NCBI GenBank assembly: GCA_963841415.1
Contig: CAWJCN010000001.1
Span: forward strand, 1-64,000
DNA from: DASUAS01 sp963841415
GTDB taxonomy: Bacteria > Actinomycetota > Acidimicrobiia > IMCC26256 > DASPTH01
DNA length: 64,000 bases
Direction of reading: 5' to 3'
In this document: piece after piece, positions 53,290 to 62,211 of the stretch
How the letters are laid out: every line of letters begins with the position of its first letter
Position numbering within the stretch: position 1 is the first letter of the stretch
Program-made: the position numbers and the translations under genes
Notes under the pieces: model-generated
The model's database searches: none
What the model saw: only the letters and a program-made list of their open reading frames with translations
Told to the model about the DNA's origin: nothing

Positions 53290-55590
53290 TCCCATTGAGG
53301 GGTTGCGCGTCCTCGACTGCTCGCTCGGTACCGCCGGCCCCCGCGCGACCGGCTTGCTCGCCGACTACGGCGCCGACGTCGTGTGGATCGAGCCACCGGC
53401 GGGCGACCCGCTGCGCGCGTGCGCACCCGAGCACGCGTCGTACGTCGACCGGGGCAAACGGAGCGTCGCTCTCGACCTCGCGGACCCCGCGGCACGCGAG
53501 CACGTGCTCGAGCTCGCCGATCGGGCCGACGTGTTCGTGGAGAGCTGGCGACCCGGCGTCGCCGAACGCCGCGGGCTCGGCTACGCCGTGCTCCACGCGC
53601 GCAATCCGCGGCTCGTCTACATCTCGATCTCCGGGTTCGGCGAGGACGGGCCCACCGACCTCCCGGGCGACGAGGCGCTGGTGCAGGCACTGCTCGGCGG
53701 CATGTCCGATCAGGTCGCGCACCGCGAGGGGCCCGTCTACCTCGGCTTCCCGTTCGCGGCCATCGGGGCGGCGACGCTGGCGGTGATCGGCGCGCTCGCG
53801 GCGTTGCGCCGGGCGCGGGAAGACGGCCACGGTCGGCACGTCCACACCTCGTTGCTCGACGGCGCGCTCGCGTACAACTCGATGTTGTGGGGGGAGAGCG
53901 ACGCATCGCCCGCGCGGGCGACGAGCCGCTGCCGCTCCAGGGAACCTCGCGCATGCGGCTCGTGACCCGGTCCTTCGAGTGCGGCGACGGCGAGTACCTC
54001 GGGATCCACACCGGCGCGGTGGGAGCGTTCGGTCGAGCGATGGAGGTGCTCGGCGTCGCCGATCGGGTGCGCCCCAGCGCCGACGGCATGGACATGGGCG
54101 TGCCCCTCACCGACGCGGAGCTCCCCGTGATCCGCGACGAGCTGGTCGAGATCTTCCGCACCCGCCCGCGCGCCGAGTGGGTGCGCGCGTTCCGGGATGC
54201 CGATGTGTGCGCGGTGGAGCACCTGCGGCCGACCGAGGTGTTCGACTCGCCGCAGGCCCGTCACAACGGCATGGTCCTGACCGTCGACGACCCGGTGCTG
54301 GGTCCGGTGGAGCAGGTGGCCCCACCGATCCGGTTCTCGGCCACGCCCGGTGCGGTGCGCGGGCCCGCGCCACGTGTGGGCGAGCACACCGCCGCCGTGC
54401 TCGCGCACCACGCGGGTTGGCCCGCACCCGACACGGACGCGAGACCACACGACGCCGACACGCGCCCGCTGCTCGACGGCGTGCGCATCGTCGACCTCGG
54501 CGCGTACTACGCGGGGCCGTACTCGTCGCGGCTGCTCGCCGACCTCGGGGCCGACGTGGTCAAGGTGGAGCCGCTCCTCGGCGACCAGCTGCGCGGCATC
54601 GAGCGCCCGTTCTTCTCCGCCCAGGCCGGCAAGCGCTCGCTCGCGGCAGACCTGAAGCATCCGGCGGTGCGACCGGCGCTCGACCAGCTGCTGCGCGAGG
54701 CCGACGTCGTGCACCACAACTTGCGACCCGGCGCCGCGGAACGCCTCGGCGTCGACGACGCGAGCGTGCGGGCGCTGAACCCCGCGGTCATCACGCTGCA
54801 CGCGCCCGGCTGGGGCGCCACCGGACCGGACGCGACGCGCCAGAGCTTCGCGCCCATGCTCTCCGGCTACGCGGGCGTCACCTACGAGATGGCGGGTGCC
54901 TACAACCCGCCGCTCCCGCCCACGGCCAACGAAGATCCCGGCAACGGTCTCCTCGGCGCAATCGCGATGCTGCTCGCGATCCTGCACCGCGACGACACGG
55001 GCGCCGGGCAGTCGATGGAGAACCCGCAGCTCAACGCGACCATGACCCACCTCGCGCACATCGTGCGCACACCCGCCGGAGATGTGCTCGGCGCGGGAAG
55101 GCTCGACCCGCTCCAGATGGGACACGGCGCGTTCGACCGGCTCTACGAGACCGTCGACGGGTGGATGTGCGTGGTCGCGAGGACCGACGCGGAGCGAGTG
55201 GCGCTGCTCGGCGTGCTCGAGGTGGACGCAACACGCGACGACCACGCGCAGGCCGACCGGCTCCGGGTGGCGATCGCGGCGCGCAAGACCGCCGAACTGC
55301 TCGACCAGCTCCGCGCGGCCGGTGTGCCGGCCGTGGAGCCGGTGGGCCGCAACGTCCACGCGTTCATGCACGATGCCGAGCAGCGCCGCATGGGCCGGGT
55401 GGCCGAGGTGGCCCATCCGGTGCTCGGCGCGGTGCGCGAGCTCGACGTGCTCGTCCGCGTCGCCGACGTGGCGCGGGTTCCCCACCGGTTGGCGCCCGGG
55501 CTGGGCGAGCACACCGAGGAGATCCTCGCCGAGCTCGGTTGTTCCGACGCCGAGATCGCGTCGCTGCGGTCCGAGGGGGCCGTGCGCTGA
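53225..55590 (+). pseudogene. Two-domain CaiB-type CoA-transferase, frameshifted
   Basis: The first frame encodes a complete N-terminal CaiB domain (EGLRVLDCSLGTAGPRATGL, DYGADVVWIEPP, SISGFGEDGPT) and breaks near 53900-53930 after AYNSMLWGESDA. The second frame resumes with GTSRMRLVTRSFECGDGEYL, a short linker, and a second CaiB domain (LLDGVRIVDLGAYYAGPYSS, LLADLGADVVKVEPLLGDQL, HAPGWGATGPDA) ending at 55590. One base is missing. Intact, it would be about 788 residues: a fused double CoA-transferase. The true start may be ATG 53264 because the first residues are repeat DNA. Confidence 0.85.
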
Positions 55591-55681
55591 CGCGCCCCGG
55601 TGACCAATTGCGGCCCTGCCCCGGTTGGGCGGCCCGGCCGTAACATCGATTCAAAGGATGCCGCGCGTGAGGAGGAAGCTC

Positions 55682-56812
55682 GTGCCGGACGCGAAGCTGT
55701 GGGCCAACTCGGGTGATTCGCACTCGCTGGGCGAGAACTCGGTCTGGGACGAGATCCTGCCGAAGGAGCTGGCCGCGCGCATGCCGCGCAGCGAGAAATT
55801 CGACGGGTACGAGATCGTGCACGTCGACGGCGAGACCTTCCGGCGCGACATGCCCAAGCTCGAGACGAAGAAGGCCAGCGGCAAGAGCATCGGCCAGCTG
55901 GTCATGGAACGCGGCGCGACCGACATCGAGTCACGCCTGCGCGACCTCGACGCCGAAGGGGTCTGGGCGGAAGTCGTCTACGACTCGCTCGGCCTGTGGG
56001 AGTCGATGATCAAGGACCAATCACTCCTCGCCGCGGCCAATCGCGCCGAGAACGAGTGGAAGGCGAGCGAGATCGTGGCGCGGTCGCACGGTCGGCTCGT
56101 GCCGACGGCCGGCATCCCGATCCTCGACCTCGACCTCGCGATCGCGGAGCTGCAGCACGCGGCCGCGCTCGGCCTCAAGGTCGTGAGCCTGCCCACGGGC
56201 GTCCCTGCGGGCGCGCCCGACTACAACCGCGACGACTGGGAGCCGCTCTGGGCGGCGGCCGAGGACGCCGGGATGGTCCTTGGCTTCCACATCGGGTCCG
56301 ACAACGACGGCGGGAGCAACACGCCGTTCCGCGGGCCCGGCGGGGCAGTGCTGAACTACGTGCAGACCACCTACGGCGGCCAGTTCGTCGCCATGAAGCT
56401 CGTCACCGGCGGCGCGCTCGACCGTCACCCCAACCTGAAGGTGCTCATCTCGGAAGGCGGCGCCAGCTGGGTGCCGTTCATCGGCGACCGCATGAACGAG
56501 GGCTACCGCCAGCACCACATGTTCGTGCGCCCGGTGCTGTCGATGCTGCCCAAGGAGATCCTCTACCGCCAGGTGTACACGTCGTTCCAGCACGACGAGT
56601 CGGCGCCGGCGGCCTTGTGGGCCATGGGGTACCGCAACGTGATGTGGGGGAGCGACTACCCGCACCTGGAAGGCACGTTCGGGCACACGCAGAAGACGCT
56701 GCACGAGCTGTTCGACGGCGTCGACCCGGAGGTGAGCCACCGGATCCGCCTCGGCGCGTTCAGGGAGTTGTTCCCCCACGTCGGCGACCCACCCGACACG
56801 GCGTCCAACTGA
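55682..56812 (+). CDS. Amidohydrolase-2 family metal-dependent hydrolase
   Basis: 376 residues from GTG 55682 with AGGAGGA at 55670; an ATG at 55658 would add eight residues. DSHSLGENSVWDEIL carries D-x-H, VLGFHIGSDNDGGSNTPF and NVMWGSDYPHLEGTF complete the site. The PDAKLWANSGDSH start is common in P450-linked members. It is 14 bp upstream of a cytochrome P450 and opens a tightly packed operon running to 60.4 kb. Confidence 0.87.
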   Translation: MPDAKLWANSGDSHSLGENSVWDEILPKELAARMPRSEKFDGYEIVHVDGETFRRDMPKLETKKASGKSIGQLVMERGATDIESRLRDLDAEGVWAEVVYDSLGLWESMIKDQSLLAAANRAENEWKASEIVARSHGRLVPTAGIPILDLDLAIAELQHAAALGLKVVSLPTGVPAGAPDYNRDDWEPLWAAAEDAGMVLGFHIGSDNDGGSNTPFRGPGGAVLNYVQTTYGGQFVAMKLVTGGALDRHPNLKVLISEGGASWVPFIGDRMNEGYRQHHMFVRPVLSMLPKEILYRQVYTSFQHDESAPAALWAMGYRNVMWGSDYPHLEGTFGHTQKTLHELFDGVDPEVSHRIRLGAFRELFPHVGDPPDTASN

Positions 56813-56826
56813 GCGACCCGCCGATC

Positions 56827-58044
56827 ATGACAAGTACCGGCGATCTCGACGCGATGACCGCGCAGTTCGCGAACGCGGCCATCCCCTTCAGCGATCCCGA
56901 AGGCGCGGCGGCACGCGCGACGGCCACGCCGATGGCGATGTACGCGGAACGCGCGGCCCGCTGTCCGGTCGAACGCATCCGCGACGACTTCGTCGTGCTG
57001 CTGCGGATGGACGACATCCTCTACGTCAACAAGCACCACGACGTGGAGCAGGCGTCGAAGTACCTCGGGAGCAGCCGCCCCGCGATCCCGTTGGGCCTCG
57101 ACGGTGCCGAGCACCGGAAGTACCGGCGCCTGCTCGATCCCGTGTTCACCGCCAAGCGGGTGGCACCGCTCGCCGACCAGGTGCGCGCGCTGGCCGAGGA
57201 GATGGTCGACGGCTTCGTCGACGACGGCACCGTGCTCGCCTACCAAGGCTGGTGCGAGCCGCTGCCGTCGACGATCTTCCTGTCGATCCTCGGTCTGCCC
57301 GTCGCCGATCTCGACGATTTCCTCCACTTCAAGAGCCTCACGCTGGGCAACGAGTTCGCCACGCTGCCCTTCGAGGAGGCGATGGCCCGCCGTGAGGAGG
57401 CCGTCGTGTGGGTGCACGAGTACTTCAACCGGCTCCTCGACGACCGCATGGGTGCCTCCGACCCCGGCGACGACCTGCTCGGCTGGCTCCTCACCACCGA
57501 GGTCGAAGGCGAGCGGCTGCCGCGCGAGGACCTCCTCGACATCCTCGGTCTGCTGATGATCGCGGGGCTCGACACGGTCGCCGCGTCGCTGGCGTGCATC
57601 CTGAGCTATCTCGCCCGCCACCCCGACGACCGGCGCTGGCTGGTCGGGGATCCCACTCGGTGGCCGGCCGCCATCGAGGAGCTCATGCGCTACGAGTCTC
57701 CCGTCACCGAGGGCGGGCGCATCGCGCTCGCCGACCTCGAACTGCCGAGCGGTGAGCGCGTCGCCGCCGGCACCTACATGGCGATCTCGTGGCACGCGGC
57801 CAACCTCGACCGCACCGTGTTCGGCGAACCGCTCGTCGTCGACCTCGAGCGCACGCCCAACCCGCACATCGCGTTCGCCAGCGGCTTCCACCGGTGCCTC
57901 GGCTCGCACCTGGCGCGCATGGAGATGCAGGTCGCCCTCGACGCGTGGCACCGGCGGATCCCGGACTACGAGCTCACCCCGGGATCGGATCTCGGGTACA
58001 GCGGCAACCCGCGAGCGCCGCACCACCTGTCGCTCTCGTGGTGA
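56827..58044 (+). CDS. Cytochrome P450
   Basis: 405 residues from ATG 56827. The I-helix oxygen motif AGLDT is at 246-250, the ExxR pair Glu285/Arg288 in EELMRYESP, and the heme-binding FASGFHRCLGSHLARMEM has Cys357. It is a soluble class I bacterial P450 that needs ferredoxin and reductase, neither of which is nearby. It hydroxylates an unactivated carbon of the substrate. It overlaps the next hydratase start by GTGA. Confidence 0.96.
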   Translation: MTSTGDLDAMTAQFANAAIPFSDPEGAAARATATPMAMYAERAARCPVERIRDDFVVLLRMDDILYVNKHHDVEQASKYLGSSRPAIPLGLDGAEHRKYRRLLDPVFTAKRVAPLADQVRALAEEMVDGFVDDGTVLAYQGWCEPLPSTIFLSILGLPVADLDDFLHFKSLTLGNEFATLPFEEAMARREEAVVWVHEYFNRLLDDRMGASDPGDDLLGWLLTTEVEGERLPREDLLDILGLLMIAGLDTVAASLACILSYLARHPDDRRWLVGDPTRWPAAIEELMRYESPVTEGGRIALADLELPSGERVAAGTYMAISWHAANLDRTVFGEPLVVDLERTPNPHIAFASGFHRCLGSHLARMEMQVALDAWHRRIPDYELTPGSDLGYSGNPRAPHHLSLSW

Positions 58045-58772
58045 GCGGCGAACGGTCGGTGCGCTACGAGCGTGACGGCGCGGTGGGTGTCGTCACGCTG
58101 GACCGGGAACCGGTGAACGCGTACGACGACGCGTTCCACGTGGAGTTCCAGGACGCGTGGACGCGCGCCAAGACCGACGACTCCCGGGTCGTCGTCATGC
58201 AGGCGACCGGTCCGCACTTCTGCGTGGGCGCCGACGTCAAGCACCCGCGTCCTGCGCCTGCCGGCGCGGTCGTGTTGCCACCCGATGAGGAGATCCGCCT
58301 GATCGCCTCGGTGATGAAGCCGACGATCGCGGCGGTGCACGGCGGGTGCATCGGCGGTGGGCAGCGGATGGTGTGGCCCTGTGACCTCGTGTTCTGCACC
58401 GAGGACGCGTTCTTCATGGATCCCACCGCGAGCATGGGCATCGGGGGCATCCAGTCGCACGTGCACACGTGGTTCTACGGTCCGCGCCTGGCCAAGGAGA
58501 TGATCTACAGCGGGATGCGACTCCCCGCCTCCCGCCTGTACGCGATGGGACAGGTGAACCGGTTGTACCCGACGGTCGAGGCGCTGCACGACGGCACGCG
58601 CGCGTTCGCGCACGAGGTCGCGCACGAGGATCCCGCGCCGCTCCGCCAGGCGAAGCGCGCGGTCGACATCACCATGGACGTCATGGGTCGCCACTACGTG
58701 CTCAGCCGCATGGCCGAGCTGCTCGACCCGATGCCGCCGATGCGCGTCCCCGGCGCCGGACGAGGCGAATGA
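58041..58772 (+). CDS. Enoyl-CoA hydratase/isomerase family protein
   Basis: 243 residues from GTG 58041, overlapping the P450 stop. VMQATGPHFCVGADVKHP and AAVHGGCIGGGQRMVWPCDLVF are the oxyanion loops. The IGGIQSHVHTWFYGPRLAKE segment is distinctive. The NHxxxY-less N-terminal DREPVNAYDDAF is normal. It is co-transcribed with P450 upstream and a DUF35 protein downstream, so a hydration step after oxidation is likely. Confidence 0.9.
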   Translation: MSGERSVRYERDGAVGVVTLDREPVNAYDDAFHVEFQDAWTRAKTDDSRVVVMQATGPHFCVGADVKHPRPAPAGAVVLPPDEEIRLIASVMKPTIAAVHGGCIGGGQRMVWPCDLVFCTEDAFFMDPTASMGIGGIQSHVHTWFYGPRLAKEMIYSGMRLPASRLYAMGQVNRLYPTVEALHDGTRAFAHEVAHEDPAPLRQAKRAVDITMDVMGRHYVLSRMAELLDPMPPMRVPGAGRGE

Positions 58773-59215
58773 GCGCCCCGAGCGACGTCGAACTGCTCGA
58801 GCGCTTCCGCGGGGTCGCGGTCGACCACGTCAACAAGCACTTCTACCGCGGGTTGCTCGCGCGCGAGCTGCGCCTGCAGCGGTGCGCCGACTGCGGATGG
58901 TGGCACCATCGGCCCAAGCCGGTCTGTCCCCGCTGTTGGTCGAAGAACGTGGTCGCAACGCCGGTGAGGGGCCGCGGGACGATCCACCTGGCGATCTTCC
59001 TCCACCAGGGGCCGCCCGCCGACGGCGTCGACTACGAGGCGGGGCCCCATCCCGTGATCACCGTCGAGCTGGAGGAACAGGTTGGTCTGCGGTTCACGTC
59101 GACCGTCGTCGGGAGCCCCAACGACGAGATCGTGATCGGGGCACCGGTCGAGCTGCGTTGGATCGAGCGCGACGGACGTCCGTATCCGGCGTTCGCGCTC
59201 CGGCCTTCGGCATGA
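58769..59215 (+). CDS. DUF35-type OB-fold protein with zinc ribbon
   Basis: 148 residues from ATG 58769 (ATGA overlap). The rubredoxin-like zinc ribbon has Cys39-x2-Cys42 and Cys53-x2-Cys56, preceded by the helical hook RGLLARELRLQRCADCG. An OB fold follows: GRGTIHLAIFLHQ, VELEEQVGLRFTSTVVG. Such proteins bind a thiolase-like partner and present acyl-CoA. The next gene is that partner, as in the Ltp2-ChsH2 aldolase of steroid side-chain degradation. Confidence 0.92.
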   Translation: MSAPSDVELLERFRGVAVDHVNKHFYRGLLARELRLQRCADCGWWHHRPKPVCPRCWSKNVVATPVRGRGTIHLAIFLHQGPPADGVDYEAGPHPVITVELEEQVGLRFTSTVVGSPNDEIVIGAPVELRWIERDGRPYPAFALRPSA

Positions 59216-60399
59216 TCGGCGGCGCCAACCCCGCGCGCGACGGCGTCGCGTTCGCCAGCGCCGCGACCACCGGCTTCGGTCGCGACCTCGGTGACGTCAC
59301 CCCGGCGTCGCTGGCGGTCGATGCGTGCATCGCGGCCATCCGCGACAGCGGTGTGCGACGCGAGGACATCAACGGCGTCGTGGGTGCGAATCCGCCGTAC
59401 ATGCAGTCGGCGCTCGGCATCCCGCACCTCACGTACTGGAACGGTCCCGGCATCCCGTTCGTGTCCGCAGTCGCGAACGCGATGAACGCGATCGCCGCCG
59501 GTGCGGCCGACGTGGTGCTCGCGTATCACTCGCTCTACCGCAATCCGATGTTCTCGCGCGCGGCCGCGCGCGATCCCTTCCGGGCGGCGAGCTTCGGCCT
59601 CGGTGGCATGCCCGCGGGGATGGCGAGCGACGGTTTCGGGCCTGACTCGATCGTGGGTGCGGTCGGCTACACCGCGTGGGCCAGCCGGTACCTGCACGAA
59701 TACGGCGCGACGCGCGAGACGTTCGGAATGATCGCGGTGAACGGCCGCAGCAACGCTGCGAAGAATCCCGCCGCGGTCCTGCGCGACCCGATCACGATGG
59801 ACGACTACCTGGCGGCCCGGATGATCCGCTGGCCGCTGTGCCTCCTCGACATGGATGTACCGGTCGACGGTGCCGACGCGTTCGTGATCACCACGGCCGA
59901 GCGAGCCCGCGACCTCGCGTTGCCGCCGGTGCTGATCCATGCCTGCACGCAGGGGATGATCGCCCAGAACGAGGAGGACCAGACCCCGAGCCTCCGCGAC
60001 CACGGGCAGCACGTCGTCGTGCAGTCGCTGCGCGCCAAGAGCGACCTCTGGCTCGACGACGTCGACGTGTACTTCCCGTACGACGGGTTCTCGTTCATCA
60101 CGGTGAGCTGGATCGAGAACACCGGCTGGTGCAACCCTGGTGAGGGGCGCGCGTTCCTCGAGCAGCACTGGGATGACGAGTCCAACCGGATCCTCATCGA
60201 CGGGCGCATCCCGGTGAACCCGCACGGCGGCGCGCTCTCCGAGGGCGGGACGCAGGGATCGGGCCACGTCCGCGAGGCGATCCACCAGTTGCAGGGGCGC
60301 GCCGGTGAGCGTCAGGTGCCGGGTGCGTCGACCGCGCTCGTGACCGCCGGCGGCTTCTTCTTCAACGCCCAGGGATGCCTGCTCCGGAGCGAGGGATGA
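59212..60399 (+). CDS. Thiolase-like protein lacking the catalytic cysteine
   Basis: 395 residues from ATG 59212 (ATGA overlap with DUF35). The two-lobed thiolase fold is clear (ADVVLAYHSLYRNPMFSRAA, GDVTPASLAVDACIAAIRDS, NPHGGALSEGGTQGSGHVRE). At the nucleophile position the sequence is GPGIPFVSAVANAMNA with no Cys, and GHPxGxTG is GGTQGSGH, so neither thiolase nucleophile nor base is present. This is the pattern of the Ltp2-type retro-aldolase that needs a DUF35 partner. I infer C-C cleavage of a beta-hydroxyacyl-CoA. Confidence 0.85.
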   Translation: MIGGANPARDGVAFASAATTGFGRDLGDVTPASLAVDACIAAIRDSGVRREDINGVVGANPPYMQSALGIPHLTYWNGPGIPFVSAVANAMNAIAAGAADVVLAYHSLYRNPMFSRAAARDPFRAASFGLGGMPAGMASDGFGPDSIVGAVGYTAWASRYLHEYGATRETFGMIAVNGRSNAAKNPAAVLRDPITMDDYLAARMIRWPLCLLDMDVPVDGADAFVITTAERARDLALPPVLIHACTQGMIAQNEEDQTPSLRDHGQHVVVQSLRAKSDLWLDDVDVYFPYDGFSFITVSWIENTGWCNPGEGRAFLEQHWDDESNRILIDGRIPVNPHGGALSEGGTQGSGHVREAIHQLQGRAGERQVPGASTALVTAGGFFFNAQGCLLRSEG

Positions 60400-60792
60400 C
60401 CCTCGTCGACGACAACTTCCACTCGCCGGAGTCCGACGAGTGGTGGGAGCACGAGACGGTCTGGTTCTGGTTCTTCCATCCGGAGCGCAAGGTCGGTTGC
60501 TGGAGCTACCACTACGTGCTGCCCAACCTCGGTGTTGCCGGTGGCGGCGTGTGCGACGCGGAGGGCCGCGTCCTCCACGCCGACGGCGAAGCGGTCAGCC
60601 GAATGGCGTTCCCGATCTCCGGCGTGCACGGCGTGTGCTGGCAGAGCCTGGTGCAGTGGTCGATCAACGGCATCGACGCCTGGGGTGACGACCAGGCACG
60701 CGTGGCCGTTGCAGCAGTGGTCGGCGTTCCGGCGCACGCAACGCGGACTCCCCGACGCCCGGGCCGACCGGGTGGGCGACGTGTGGACCTGA
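60396..60792 (+). pseudogene. Remnant of an uncharacterised catabolic-island protein
   Basis: ATG 60396 overlaps the thiolase-like stop. The N-terminus SPESDEWWEHETVWFWFFHP and VGCWSYHYVLPNLGVAGGGV recalls a family of about 320-residue actinobacterial proteins related to hydroxyneurosporene-synthase-like hydrolases. Then it jumps to the expected C-terminal pattern IDAWGDDQ and, in another frame after about 60695, HAWPLQQWSAFRRTQRGLP with a stop at 60792. The middle seems deleted and one base is extra. Most likely a decayed gene; family assignment is tentative. Confidence 0.5.
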
Positions 60793-61634
60793 GCCGGTCG
60801 CTCGAAGGTCGGGTGGCGCTGGTCACCGGGGCCGGGCGCGGGATCGGACGCGCGCACGCGGGGCTGCTGGCCGAACGCGGTGCATCGGTCGTCGTGTGCG
60901 ACCTGGGCGCCGATCTCGACGGCGTCGGTCGCGATGCGTCGGTCGCGCACACTGTCGCCGACGAGATCGTCGCGCGTGGTGGCATCGCGCACGCCGACGA
61001 GAGTGACGTGTCGACGTTCGCCGGCGGTGCCCGAGCCGTCGACGTCGCGCTCGATGCTTTCGGTCGCCTCGACATCGTCGTGAACAACGCCGGCCTCGCC
61101 GTCGGCGGATCGATCGAGGACCTGACCGAGGACGAGCTCGACCGTGTGTTCGCGGTCAACTTCGTCGGAACGGTCGCGACGGCGCACGCCGCGTGGCCCG
61201 CGCTGGTGGACAGCGGTCACGGCCGGATCGTCAACACCGTGTCGGAGGTTGCGTTCGACCCCCGGTCGAGCGACGGCCGGGTCGCCTACGGCGCCGCGAA
61301 GGCCGCGGTGTGGTCGCTCACGCTGACGCTCGCCGAAGCCGGCCGTCCCCACGGCATCACCGTCAACGCGGTGTCGCCGGGCGCGTTCACACGCATGAAC
61401 GAGGCCATGTTCTGCGCGCAGGGAAGGCCGCCCGGCCTCGATCTCGACCCGGTGTACGTGGCGCGCGTCGTGGGCTGGCTCGTGTCCGACGCCGCCGCCG
61501 ACGTCACCGGCGGTGTGGTGCACGTCGCCGGCGGACACCACCGCGAGTACCTGATCCGCCGAGAGGCGGGGACCGACCTGGTGGTCCAGCTCGAAGAGGC
61601 GCTGGGCGCGTCGCGTCCAACCGCGTCGCCGTAG
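60783..61634 (+). CDS. Short-chain dehydrogenase/reductase
   Basis: 283 residues from GTG 60783, overlapping the remnant's stop. GAGRGIGRAHAGLLAERGA, the MFE-2-like loop VVVCDLGADLDGVGRDASVA, NNAGLAVGGSIEDLTEDEL and VAYGAAKAA are present. The long second strand loop matches 17beta-HSD4/MFE-2 SDRs of actinobacterial sterol catabolism. It ends the 55.7-61.6 kb rightward run. A frame starting at 60375 would fuse it to the remnant and is rejected. Confidence 0.9.
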   Translation: MDLSRSLEGRVALVTGAGRGIGRAHAGLLAERGASVVVCDLGADLDGVGRDASVAHTVADEIVARGGIAHADESDVSTFAGGARAVDVALDAFGRLDIVVNNAGLAVGGSIEDLTEDELDRVFAVNFVGTVATAHAAWPALVDSGHGRIVNTVSEVAFDPRSSDGRVAYGAAKAAVWSLTLTLAEAGRPHGITVNAVSPGAFTRMNEAMFCAQGRPPGLDLDPVYVARVVGWLVSDAAADVTGGVVHVAGGHHREYLIRREAGTDLVVQLEEALGASRPTASP

Positions 61635-61673
61635 CGTCGCGAGGCATCCTCGCCGGAGACAACGGGGTTCGAG

Positions 61674-61829
61674 ATGCGCTTGCTCGACAAGGTCGTGGTG
61701 ATCACCGGGGCGGGACACGGATTGGGCCGCGATGCCAGCCGTCTGTTCGCGTCGGAAGGGGCCAAGGTCGTGGCCACCGACGTCGTCGACACGCACGTGA
61801 AGAGCGTGGTCGACGACATGATCGCCGGT
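61674..61829 (+). pseudogene. 5' fragment of an SDR gene
   Basis: ATG 61674 starts MRLLDKVVVITGAGHGLGRD and SRLFASEGAKVVATDVVDTH, a clear SDR nucleotide-binding end, and homology stops at about 61829 (MIAG). No catalytic Tyr/Lys follows; the frame ends in low-complexity Pro/Arg. The fragment abuts a gene fragment on the other strand. It is the remains of a deletion. Confidence 0.8.
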
Positions 61830-61830
61830 C

Positions 61831-62091
61831 GGGTGCCTCCGCGACGAGCGCCGGGGTCGGCACCGCCGTCGGTGCCAGCGCGCGGTACACCGACGCCTCG
61901 CGCTCGAGCGACACCTCGGTGCCGGTGAACGATCCTGCTCCCTCGCAGCGCACGACCAGCCCCAGCGTGTCGTCGCCGCGTTCGACGTCGACAACGTACA
62001 CGGTGCGCGATCCACCTGTCGGCGGGCGGTCCTCCGCGACGACGCGGCCGTCGACTGTCGCTTCGACCCACGTGCGGATGTCGTCGTCCAC
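61831..62091 (-). pseudogene. 5' fragment of an APH-type phosphotransferase
   Basis: GTG 62091 starts DDDIRTWVEATVDGRVVAED and RPPTGGSRTVYVVDVERGDD. The following TEVSLEREASVYRALAPTAV is the N-terminal lobe of the aminoglycoside-phosphotransferase/choline-kinase fold often linked to acyl-CoA dehydrogenases. The sequence ends after PALVAEAP at about 61831; the catalytic HGD and DxD motifs are absent. It meets the SDR fragment head to head. Confidence 0.75.
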
Positions 62092-62211
62092 GAGGGGCTC
62101 AGGCCGGCTCGACGGGTCGATTCCGTCCCGCGGTCCCGCCGCACGATTGCTCGCTCGCTGCGGGCCGGGATGCCCGGCCCATTTCCGTTCGGCTCGACTT
62201 CCGGGCCCGGC
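62092..62211 (-). repeat. Intergenic palindromic repeat copy
   Basis: On the minus strand it reads GGGCCGGG-CAT-CCCGGCCC (62162-62180 on plus), GCAGCGAGCGAGCAATCGTG, then GGGACGGAATCGACC. These are the hairpin and right flank of the 119-bp family. It lies between the truncated APH gene and the MBL gene, next to the deletion junction. Confidence 0.85.
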
